13,355 bases of DNA from Planctomycetota bacterium (GTDB lineage: Bacteria > Planctomycetota > Planctomycetia > Pirellulales > Pirellulaceae), in NCBI GenBank assembly GCA_024274855.1, contig JAJSAJ010000875.1:1-13355 (forward strand), read 5' to 3'. Shown here one piece after another: positions 1 through 5,836 of the stretch. The position numbers and the translations under genes are program-made. Position 1 is the first letter of the stretch, and each line of letters opens with the position of its first letter. The notes under the pieces are model-generated. The model searched no databases. It was not told where the DNA came from and worked only from the letters and a program-made list of their open reading frames with translations.

Positions 1-161
1 CATCTCATCCAAGACAAGAACCTCGCTTACAGCACGTTCAATCAAGCGGTCTGCTCGCTACGTTTCTACTACCGGCACACCGAGCCGATGCCGTGGCCGG
101 TGACAATGGTTCCATTTGGAAAACGACCTAAGACGCTGCCGATGACGACAAAGGGGACGTG
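1..161 (+). pseudogene. Truncated tyrosine integrase, N-terminal SAM-like domain fragment
   Basis: Frame 1 is open from the window edge to a TGA at 159-161. It contains the segment NLAYSTFNQAVCSLRFYYR followed by PFGKRPKTLP. This matches the core-binding (phage-integrase SAM-like, N-terminal) domain of tyrosine recombinases, where a '(L)S.(S/T)(I/F)NQAVCALRF(L/F)Y' helix precedes a 'P.GK(R/K)P..LP' linker to the catalytic domain. After LP, where a catalytic domain should begin, the frame runs into a 17-bp tandem repeat (143-176) and stops. No Arg-His-Arg-Tyr catalytic region follows in any frame nearby, so this cannot be a working recombinase. The 5' part lies outside the window. It is probably a relic of an integrated element whose right part was replaced by repeat DNA. 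The family call is by motif recognition and is fairly secure; the cause of truncation is inference. Confidence 0.7.
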
Positions 162-176
162 ACGACAAAGGGGACG
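143..176. repeat. Perfect 17-bp tandem duplication at the integrase break
   Basis: The unit tgacgacaaaggggacg occurs at 143-159 and again at 160-176 without a mismatch. It continues into 'ggggtcatttattgg', a phrase I associate, from memory only, with the flanks of REP-associated/IS200-type elements in planctomycete genomes. The duplication lies exactly where the integrase fragment loses homology, which suggests that the breakpoint and the repeat have one origin. Confidence 0.7.
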
Positions 177-234
177 GGGGTCATTTATTGGAGAACGGGG
201 GCTGGCGGCCTTGATCACAAGATGGTCCGGGTAG

Positions 235-255
235 GTCCCGCTTGCCGAGCGGGAC
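235..255. repeat. Short perfect palindrome (8-bp stem, 5-nt loop)
   Basis: gtcccgct at 235-242 and agcgggac at 248-255 are exact inverted copies around the loop tgccg. There is no T-tract after either arm, so it is not a typical intrinsic terminator. It lies within repeat-rich DNA and is best read as a REP-type palindrome. Confidence 0.6.
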
Positions 256-341
256 TTGGGATAATCCAAGATGCGGCAAGATGTCTGGAACTGCAGACGG
301 GGACCTGTTTGCCTGCTGCTGGACCAGCTTACGATCAAGGT

Positions 342-484
342 CGGGGCTGGCACGCTTTTGATCGCAAACCGCACAAGCTGGCCAGAGTTGCATGCGGTGA
401 GAAGGTGACCAGGACGCGTCCCACGGGAGCTGGTGTCGCTTGCCTAAACTGCTCACTCCCGCATAAGAAGTGTGCCAGTCCCCG
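342..484. repeat. REPIN-like element: two inverted REP ends about 143 bp apart
   Basis: The left end cggggctggcac (342-353) and the right end gtgccagtccccg (472-484) form an inverted repeat with one mismatch over the shared 12 bases. The same end sequence occurs a third time at 1558-1572 as aacggggactggcac, an exact 15-bp inverted copy of 472-486. Pairs of inverted REP sequences at short distance are the REPIN arrangement, mobilised by REP-associated tyrosine (RAYT) transposases; a decayed transposase of this broad type lies at 2616-2819. Assigning these ends to that transposase is inference. No target-site duplication was identified. Confidence 0.5.
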
Positions 485-836
485 TTTGATGCCCCCCGTT
501 TGCTGCCGCTGCATGCATGCTCCCAACGCAACGTGCTGACGCCGGCCCAGGTCGGACCCGATCAGTGCAGGTGGCGGGCGTCTGCCGCCAGGGTCGGCCC
601 CGAAGGGAGCGACGCCAAATAGCCACGGGCCAGTGACCAAGCGGCAGCGATGCTAAACCGCTTCGCGGTAACGAAGGAACGGCAGAGCCTGATCCATTAT
701 CACCGGCAGAGCCGATGCCTTCATCCGGAGTCAGGACTCAAATCAACATCCCACATGTGGAGCCCCGAAAGTCGGCGACAGACCAAGGCGTCACCCCGGA
801 CGAAGCTCGCGACCACTTTTTCATTTGATCCGGCGA

Positions 837-1055
837 CTAGGTGCCGACTGCCTGGAATACGCGGCCGGCCTTGCGGAGATACTCCAGGTCGCCGGCTTCG
901 GCGTGTCGAGCTACCTCGTCGAGCCAGCGTATCGTGGCCGGTTCGAGGCAAGGCTCGGTAGGGCAGTCTTCGGGATAGACGACCTCGACTTCCACCTCCA
1001 CCGCGTACCGGCCCCGTTGGACCCAGCGTTTCCGCGTTTCACGTCGTTCTTGCAT
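837..1055 (-). CDS. Small conserved-looking acidic protein, partner of the DUF4258-like gene
   Basis: A 72-residue protein starting at ATG 1055-1053, only 3 nt after the stop codon of the upstream DUF4258-like gene, so translation of the two is very likely coupled. It has a basic amino terminus (residues 1-16, RRETRKRWVQRGR), then an alternating valine/glutamate strand (VEVEVEVVYP, about 19-28), then a Cys-Pro-containing turn (DCPTEPC) and an acidic helix (WLDEVARHAEAGDLEYLRKAGRVF). This looks like one beta strand followed by an alpha-helical half. I do not recognise a named family. Its position downstream of a DUF4258 protein suggests the antitoxin role of a type II toxin-antitoxin-like pair, but no DNA-binding motif is obvious. 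It is intact, despite lying among pseudogenes. Confidence 0.6.
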   Translation of the reverse strand: MQERRETRKRWVQRGRYAVEVEVEVVYPEDCPTEPCLEPATIRWLDEVARHAEAGDLEYLRKAGRVFQAVGT

Positions 1056-1058
1056 GAT

Positions 1059-1343
1059 CTACTCGGGAAAATAGACGGTGACCAACATCGCCCGATGGCT
1101 CTCCGGCAACCAAGCCCAGATCGCTTCGACCGAGGTACCATCAGCCAATTCTTCGCGAACCACAATGGATGCGTGGGGCTTGCTCGCCGGGCGTTCCCGT
1201 TCCAGTTTCACTTCTTCCAGACCCGGTACCAACTGCCACACCGCGACGTCACGCTCTTCGGCCCTTTCGTCAGCGTGCCGGGACACGAGGAAACGGTCCT
1301 CGCGTACGGCCAAACGGATTCTTTCGAACAGCCTACCAGTCAC
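1059..1343 (-). CDS. DUF4258-like small protein, possible toxin component
   Basis: A 94-residue protein with a GTG start at 1343-1341. An in-frame TAG lies three codons upstream, so no longer start is possible, and no clear Shine-Dalgarno site precedes it. The sequence has the features I associate with DUF4258: an N-terminal helix (LFERIRLAVREDRF), the characteristic 'SRHADERAEERDV' segment (about residues 21-33; compare the H..(E/R)R..ER pattern), a short strand region, and a final strand pair ending WAWLPESHRAMLVTVYFPE (about 76-94). DUF4258 proteins are small and often found beside antitoxin-like genes; their biochemical role is not established. Here the gene is followed after 3 nt by an acidic 72-residue protein, giving a compact two-gene operon. 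The family call is by motif memory; toxin function is inference. Confidence 0.65.
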   Translation of the reverse strand: MTGRLFERIRLAVREDRFLVSRHADERAEERDVAVWQLVPGLEEVKLERERPASKPHASIVVREELADGTSVEAIWAWLPESHRAMLVTVYFPE

Positions 1344-1557
1344 TCGATTCTACGTGACACGTTGGAACGCGGCAAGACAACCAACGCTCGCGAAGAAAAT
1401 GGGTCGGGAGTTGTTGTTTTTGTCACAGATCGTCGTCGGGCGTTTTTTGGGGGACGCTCTGGAGGTCGAACAGTGAATTCCAGATGCAGTCGTTTGGCGA
1501 TGCGCTGGCCCCAATCGTCGCTCCCGAACGGTCACCCGCGGTGAACAAACGGACGGG

Positions 1558-1572
1558 AACGGGGACTGGCAC
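1558..1572 (+). repeat. Solo REP-type end
   Basis: The sequence aacggggactggcac is an exact inverted copy of 472-486. With the element at 342-484 it brackets the DUF4258 operon. It may be a single REP or the remaining end of a deleted element. Confidence 0.5.
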
Positions 1573-1876
1573 GCGTATATTGCCCTTGGGGTCAGGCCTT
1601 GTGTTTTGTTGTTCGTGCGATTGTCGATTTGATGGCACGGAGGTCTTTTCGCGGTTTTGATTTCTTTGACGCGTCCCGGTCGACCCGGTGGGCTCGATTA
1701 TTGGCGCTCTCGGGGCGACCCAAGCCAAGGGGCGCCGATTGTTCTCGTCGCGCAGCGGTCGTCAGACGAAAACGCGAAGGAGGGCCACGCCGTCTGGTGA
1801 TGAACATCGGCCCATGCCCCCGCGCGAAAAAGGCAGCCGCGCTGAAAAGGCGTGTCATTGCTCCGCGTCTCGGCTA

Positions 1877-1912
1877 CAATCAGGGTGCGGTGGCCAATCA
1901 GGGTGCGGTGGC
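1877..1912 (+). repeat. Perfect 18-bp tandem duplication in a sigma-factor leader
   Basis: The unit caatcagggtgcggtggc is present at 1877-1894 and 1895-1912 without mismatch. It lies 17 nt before the ATG of the sigma-factor fragment, directly before its ribosome-binding site. It may be a replication-slippage product that built up after the gene was broken. Confidence 0.75.
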
Positions 1913-1913
1913 T

Positions 1914-1919
1914 GAGGAG
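1914..1919 (+). promoter_or_regulatory. Ribosome-binding site of the broken sigma-factor gene
   Basis: GAGGAG sits 10 nt before the ATG at 1930. It is not the cleanest site in this window, since the ceramidase and protease genes also have good ones, but together with the sigma-type sequence that begins at that ATG it decides the start at 1930 over the more upstream in-frame ATG at 1852. The native translation start of the donor gene appears to have been kept. Confidence 0.5.
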
Positions 1920-1929
1920 CTCCGGCACC

Positions 1930-2271
1930 ATGAGCGACGTCACACACATCCTGTCCCAAATCGAATCGGGCGACCCGTCCGCAGCCGAACAGCTGCTGCC
2001 GTTGGCCTACGACGAGCTTCGCAATCTAGCCGCCGCCAAGATGGCGCAAGAGGCTCCCGGCCAGGCGCTGGCCATTATGGATCATCCGAACATCGCCAAA
2101 GTGCTCGAGGCCGGAGCCACCGAATCAGGCCGACCTTACTTCGTGATGGAGTTGGTGCGCGGGATTCCGATTACGGACTTCTGCGACCAGAATAGCCTTA
2201 CCACGCGCGAGCGGCTGGATACGTCGCGGGCACGGCTGATGGGACCGTCGACACGCCCAAGGAGAACCTGA
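1930..2271 (+). pseudogene. In-frame chimera: ECF sigma-factor N-terminus joined to an internal Ser/Thr kinase segment
   Basis: From the ATG at 1930 the first 46 or so residues (MSDVTHILSQIESGDPSAAE..., then LPLAYDELRNLAAAKMAQE) match the amino terminus of planctomycete PF07638-type ECF sigma factors, including the LLPL.YDELR.LAA.KM segment of region 2. At about 2062-2073 the sequence switches, without losing frame, to MDHPNIAKVLEAGATESGRP followed by YFVMELVRGIPITDFCDQ, which is the N-lobe/hinge part of a Hanks-type Ser/Thr kinase (the MDHPNIAKV strand region and the hinge 'YFVMELV.G'). It ends at TTRERLD, before the catalytic HRD and DFG motifs, and continues as unrelated sequence to a TGA at 2269-2271. 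Sigma region 4 and the kinase ATP-binding Gly-loop, catalytic Lys and catalytic loop are all missing, so it can be neither a working sigma factor nor a working kinase. A deletion between neighbouring sigma and kinase genes is the likely origin. Confidence 0.75.
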
Positions 2272-2615
2272 AGGATTAGAAAATGTCGCCCCAATACGCA
2301 ACGCGGCGGAAGATCGAATTCGAGGCGCAAGCCACGGGGCCTTGAGCCCTGAGACAAGACAAGCCGGCCGATGAGCTGAGCACGACCAGGCGCCACTCAC
2401 CGGCCGGGACCCTGAAGTCCGCAGCGCACAGTCCGCGCGCCGCGAGCAGACGGCCTTTTTAGTGTACTACGCGGACCGCGTTTGAAAACAGGAGGGTCCA
2501 CCAATGAAAACCCGATTCCCCCAAACACGCGTTGTAGCCTTGCAGCTTTGACGAGAATGCGACCGACAACGGAAAATAGAGTCGGCTTGACGAACACATT
2601 CGCAGGCTTCCTTGG
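2272..2615. other. Unassigned degenerate sequence between two pseudogenes
   Basis: No credible gene is visible. On the minus strand a frame continues from the transposase fragment with GIGFSLVDPPVFKRGPRSTL, which has a natural-looking composition but which I cannot assign. A short plus-strand frame reading AGTADGTVDTPKENLKD ends at a TAG at 2277-2279. Both may be pieces of other mobile or duplicated genes. Confidence 0.35.
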
Positions 2616-2819
2616 ACTTATCGGTTGCTCAACTCGCTTCCGATCCGGTGTGGGCAAAGCGTCAGACATGCACTTGGCTAACTTGGTAATGGTCAGCCCG
2701 CGTCGTGCCACCTCCTGAGGCAACCACCGCTTTGCCACACGGGGCAGAGTGCGCAGCGCCAGGTGGAGGTGGTTTGCCATTTCGCAGCGTTCCGCGACAA
2801 GGTACCGGAGCCGAGTGCG
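2616..2819 (-). pseudogene. Decayed IS200/REP-associated (Y1-type) transposase fragment
   Basis: The minus-strand frame reads NHLHLALRTLPRVAKRW followed by EVARRGLTITKLAKCMSDALP. This resembles the widespread planctomycete transposase family with 'M(S/D)NH.H..L...P..(A/V)..W...EVARRW', in which the H-x-H of NHLHL is the metal-binding HUH motif of Y1 transposases. The N-terminal strand and the C-terminal part with the catalytic tyrosine are absent. Upstream the frame is filled with unrelated residues, and downstream of VEQPIS similarity is lost. A full member would be well over twice as long, so this is non-functional. It may be a relic of the enzyme that moved the REP-like ends at 342-484 and 1558-1572, but that link is inference. 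Confidence 0.6.
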
Positions 2820-3003
2820 TCCCGCGGCGGAAACAGCCATGAGCCGGGCCACAGGAAATCGGTTACCATTTGAACGGGGCGCCGGATTAACTTAAGATAC
2901 AGGCTCTCGCACTTTTCAATTTGAGAAACAAAAGAGCCCCTTCGAGGAAAACGGGGGCAGTGACGGCCTTGCTTGAAATTCCCGCCTGCCATGAGGTATA
3001 CCG

Positions 3004-4419
3004 ATGAAATGCACCGTTTTGTTCCGTCTGTCGTCACTCCTGCTCGTCGCACTGCTTCTTTCGAAGCTTCCCACGAGTACTGCGTTCGGTGAATCGACCT
3101 GGGAGGCCGGTTGCGGCACAACCGTGATCACGCCCGCCCAATTTATGTGGATGGCAGGATATGGTTCCCGCACGCATCCCGCCGAGGGAAAGTATTGTGA
3201 TATTCACGCAAAAGCGCTGATCCTGGACGATGGCCAGGACCATCAGGCACTATTAATCACCCTTGACGTAGTCGGTGTGGACCGCGACTTCAGCCAGTCG
3301 ATCCGTCACACGCTGAAACAGAAATTCGGACTAGACCCAGCCAGCGTCGCTATCTGCTGCAGTCACACGCACTCGGGACCGGTTGTCGGGCACAATCTAG
3401 CGCCGTTGCACTACCTGCAGGTGGATTCGACCCAGCAGGCATTGATTGATCGCTATGTGGGTATTCTGAAACAGCGTGTTGTCCAGTCTGTCTCGCAAGC
3501 GATCGCGAATAAACAGCCCGCACGTCTGGCCTGGAGTTCGGCGGTCGCAACCTTTGCCGTAAACCGACGCAACAATCGCGCATCGGATGTTCCACGACTG
3601 CGAGCCGAGCACAAGCTGAAAGGCCCTTTCGACCACGACGTGCCGGTCCTATCCATTCGTGCGGAAGACCAGCACTTGCTCGCCGTGGTATTCGGTTATG
3701 CATGCCATGCAACCGTAACGAGTGATTACCAGTGGTCGGGTGACTACCCTGGGTTTGCCCAACAGGAACTAGAAGCCGACCACCCAGGCTGTGTTGCCAT
3801 GTTTTGGGCCGGGTGTGGCGCGGATCAGAACCCACTGCCACGCCGGAAAATCGAACTCGCTCGAAAATACGGCAAGCAACTGGCCGAGGCCGTTGAAACG
3901 GCACTCGACAGTAAAATGCACGAATTGTCCGGGCCATTGCAAACGGTCTATCGCGAAATCCAATTGCCGCTGGACACATTGCCGACAACAGAGAAACTCG
4001 AACAACTTGCCGAATCGACCAACAAGTACGAGCGTGCGAGGGCCGAGATGCTGCTCGAACAAATCGCCGATGGACATCCATTGGACCAGACCTACCCGTA
4101 TCCGATTGGTGTCTGGAAGTTTGATGATCAAATCGACTTTGTATTTCTGGGCGGCGAGGTGGTTGTCGACTTTGCACTTCGTCTTAAACGTGAACTGACG
4201 GGAAAACGAACGTGGGTAGCCGGCTATTCCAACGACGTGATGGCGTATATTCCATCGTTGCGGGTACTGCGTGAGGGCGGGTACGAGGGTGCTTCGGCGA
4301 TGGTCTACTATGGCCTGCCGACAACCTGGGCACCGCCGGTCGAAAAGATGATCGTCCAGACGGTCCATGACATGGCCGATCAACCGACTCCGGCCCCAAC
4401 CGCTGCGGGAGCCGAATAA
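3004..4419 (+). CDS. Secreted neutral/alkaline ceramidase-family hydrolase
   Basis: A 471-residue protein with a GAGGT ribosome-binding site 6 nt before the ATG and an N-terminal signal peptide (basic start, hydrophobic LLLVALLL at about 12-19, cleavage probably after the STAFG region). It belongs to the neutral/alkaline non-lysosomal ceramidase N-terminal-domain family: the metal-binding SHTHSGP motif at 120-126, GYACHAT at 231-237 (a second histidine ligand), AGCGADQNP at 269-277, and the C-terminal GYSNDVMAYIPS at 407-418 with GGYEG at 425-429. True ceramidases hydrolyse the amide bond of ceramide using zinc and are about 650 residues long with an added C-terminal immunoglobulin-like domain. 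This protein is much shorter and lacks that domain, as do many planctomycete relatives, so its actual substrate is unknown. It is convergent with the metallophosphoesterase gene, with a 136-bp mobile element between them. Confidence 0.85.
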   Translation: MKCTVLFRLSSLLLVALLLSKLPTSTAFGESTWEAGCGTTVITPAQFMWMAGYGSRTHPAEGKYCDIHAKALILDDGQDHQALLITLDVVGVDRDFSQSIRHTLKQKFGLDPASVAICCSHTHSGPVVGHNLAPLHYLQVDSTQQALIDRYVGILKQRVVQSVSQAIANKQPARLAWSSAVATFAVNRRNNRASDVPRLRAEHKLKGPFDHDVPVLSIRAEDQHLLAVVFGYACHATVTSDYQWSGDYPGFAQQELEADHPGCVAMFWAGCGADQNPLPRRKIELARKYGKQLAEAVETALDSKMHELSGPLQTVYREIQLPLDTLPTTEKLEQLAESTNKYERARAEMLLEQIADGHPLDQTYPYPIGVWKFDDQIDFVFLGGEVVVDFALRLKRELTGKRTWVAGYSNDVMAYIPSLRVLREGGYEGASAMVYYGLPTTWAPPVEKMIVQTVHDMADQPTPAPTAAGAE

Positions 4420-4446
4420 GCCGCGGGACTTGCCCGACGGCGTTTG

Positions 4447-4582
4447 GTAGCCGTTCACGCCACTGGGGTCTGACGCAATTTTCGGCGGAGAAAACGTTCA
4501 TTTACGCGAACGCATTTTGTCGCCGAAAATGGGTCTGACCCCTTGGAAGCGAACCGGCGGCCTACATTCCGTGAACGGTTAC
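4447..4582 (+). mobile_element. 136-bp MITE, copy A, with perfect 8-bp target duplication
   Basis: The ends are gtagccgttcacg (4447-4459) and cgtgaacggttac (4570-4582), inverted copies with a single mismatch. The direct repeat ggcgtttg flanks the element at 4439-4446 and 4583-4590. Inside are a second inverted pair, ggggtc/gacccc, and an exact 10-bp stem, attttcggcg/cgccgaaaat, so either strand can fold into a long hairpin. This copy differs from the others in the loop area (aaaacgttcattta instead of aaagcgtttcttta). It lies between the converging 3' ends of the ceramidase-like and phosphoesterase genes, where its foldback could also stop transcription from both sides. Confidence 0.9.
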
Positions 4583-4632
4583 GGCGTTTGTTCGGAAGAA
4601 AAATAGAGTGACTCCGCGCCCCGATTGGTCGA

Positions 4633-5433
4633 TCAGGGTAACGTGAAGAGTCGCGAAATCACCGGGAATCCGTACTCCGCCGCGCCCGTCAACACTCGCA
4701 GATTCTTCAAGAGATCAGCCTGCCCACCTCCATGGGTATGACCACATAGGACAATCACCTGCCGGTCCGGATATTGCGTGGCAGTTTCCAACAACACATC
4801 GCCGAACGCCTTGCATGTAAAATGCGGTGCCCATTCATCATCCGAGATGCGTCCATCGTACCAACACGCCTCACGAAACGGCGGGACATGGGTCAAAACG
4901 TAAACCGTTTCGTAGTGTTCGAGTGCTCTGGGCAGCACCGTCTGGAGGTACCGAGCCGCCTGGTCACCATAGGCTTTCAATGAGTGCCAACGGCGTTCCT
5001 TGTTCTGGCCGGCGAGCTCACGAATCAGCCGGTAGTCATTCATCGAGACCATGGAACGTTCGTAGTCACCCAGCCGGGCATCGGCCCAACCGTCATGCCC
5101 CACCACACCGACGCGCCGGGTCAGACCAATCGGACCAGATCGGCTCATGTAGAACAGATTGGTTCGCTCGCTGTCTAACTTCTCAACCGCCTGGCGAACT
5201 TCCCCAATGGACCCGAAATAATAGTCGTGGTTGCCAAGCACGAACAAGATCGGAACATTCAGTTTGCGGTCCAGTAGTTCGAGATATTTGACCACATCAC
5301 TTGACTCGGCAATGTCCCCCGTGATCAAGACTGCGTCCACAGCCGCGTCCCAAAGCGTCTCGATGAACTCGCTCAACTGAGTTGGCCTGACGAAGTTCAG
5401 GTGAATATCAGTTAGCCAGGCAACACGTATCAT
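4633..5433 (-). CDS. Calcineurin-like metallophosphoesterase
   Basis: A 266-residue protein carrying the full set of metal-binding motifs of the calcineurin-like phosphoesterase superfamily: D9-x-H11 in LTDIHL, GD at 39-40 in LITGDI, GNHD at 67-70, H182 in LTHVPP and GHTH at 231-234. Members use a two-metal centre to hydrolyse phosphomono- or diesters; nothing here identifies the substrate. There is no signal peptide or membrane segment, so it should act in the cytoplasm. Length is normal for a single-domain member. The start at 5433 places the first metal motif nine residues in, as usual. No strong Shine-Dalgarno site is seen. Its promoter region is separated from the next gene by a 242-bp mobile element. 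Confidence 0.9.
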   Translation of the reverse strand: MIRVAWLTDIHLNFVRPTQLSEFIETLWDAAVDAVLITGDIAESSDVVKYLELLDRKLNVPILFVLGNHDYYFGSIGEVRQAVEKLDSERTNLFYMSRSGPIGLTRRVGVVGHDGWADARLGDYERSMVSMNDYRLIRELAGQNKERRWHSLKAYGDQAARYLQTVLPRALEHYETVYVLTHVPPFREACWYDGRISDDEWAPHFTCKAFGDVLLETATQYPDRQVIVLCGHTHGGGQADLLKNLRVLTGAAEYGFPVISRLFTLP

Positions 5434-5496
5434 TCATTTCATCCAAGAAAAGGCTGGGCTGCTTGCCCCTGTCAGCTACCGCTCGGTGACAAATAG

Positions 5497-5738
5497 GTAG
5501 TCGTTGACGGCGTTTTCGTCTGCGATCGCGTTAGCACCGGCGTTTTCCCCGGTTTCCTACACGCCCGATTTATCATTGGTCATTTGACCTTACTCATTTA
5601 TCATCGAGAGAGGCAGCGCAGCGGAGTTATACTCTTTCCCCTGACCCCTGACCCCTGACCCCTGACCCCTGACAAATGACAAATGACCCCTGACAAATGA
5701 CAAATGCCGCTCCACGCACTCTCGCCGTGAACGGTTAC
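5497..5738 (+). mobile_element. 242-bp MITE-like element with the same ends as the 136-bp family and perfect 8-bp target duplication
   Basis: The left end gtagtcgttgacggcg (5497-5512) and the right end cgccgtgaacggttac (5723-5738) are inverted copies matching at 13 of 16 positions. Both resemble the ends of the 136-bp elements; the right end shares ccgtgaacggttac exactly. The direct repeat acaaatag flanks it at 5489-5496 and 5739-5746. The interior is unrelated to the 136-bp family and includes the heptanucleotide array at 5641-5703. It encodes no credible protein. It therefore looks like a different non-autonomous cargo mobilised by the same, unseen transposase. Confidence 0.75.
5641..5703 (+). 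repeat. Heptanucleotide tandem array, nine units
   Basis: Nine consecutive 7-bp units starting with ctgaccc (four times), followed by ctgacaa, atgacaa, atgaccc, ctgacaa and atgacaa. All fit the pattern (c/a)tgac(cc/aa). The array lies inside the 242-bp mobile element and should be prone to slippage. Confidence 0.9.
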
Positions 5739-5836
5739 ACAAATAGATCGTTCCCGCTCGTCACGGAATTTTCCAGGCAAGCCAATCCTTTAACGAGCTG
5801 GAATGCCAAGGCAACCTAGCCACTAGTCCCTGCAAG

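Larger units (their letters stand above)
162..836. other. Non-coding region with REP-like elements; no gene seen
   Basis: Several frames are open here, but none shows a recognisable domain, a sensible start signal or natural amino-acid composition; they are rich in R, P, G and C as expected for chance frames in GC-rich DNA. The structured parts are the 21-bp palindrome at 235-255 and the REPIN-like element at 342-484, both listed separately. A 'gggggctggc' motif near 196-205 may be a further decayed REP end. From about 485 to 836 I see nothing recognisable apart from the 3' flank of the minus-strand gene ending at 837. Confidence 0.5.
1344..1929. other. Non-coding region upstream of the sigma/kinase chimera; REP end and tandem duplication
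   Basis: No frame here gives a credible protein. Notable contents are the third copy of the REP end (1558-1572), a 'ggggtcaggccttgtg' string at about 1589-1604 of a type I associate with repeat flanks, and an 18-bp perfect tandem duplication (1877-1912) just before the sigma-factor start codon. The upstream control region of the minus-strand DUF4258 operon must also lie at about 1344-1450, but I see no convincing promoter in it. Confidence 0.45.

Noticed and set aside
1599..2195. A 198-residue plus-strand frame.
   Set aside because: It is Arg/Pro-rich without a domain and overlaps in another frame the recognisable sigma/kinase chimera.
2693..3121. A 142-residue minus-strand frame as the rest of the transposase.
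   Set aside because: It is in a different frame from the HUH-motif fragment, shows no matching motifs and overlaps the start of the ceramidase-family gene.
3350..4177. A 275-residue minus-strand frame opposite the ceramidase-family gene.
   Set aside because: It is a shadow of the coding strand with chance-like composition.
5641..5703. A possible CRISPR array.
   Set aside because: The units are 7 bp and contiguous with no spacers, and no cas genes are seen.
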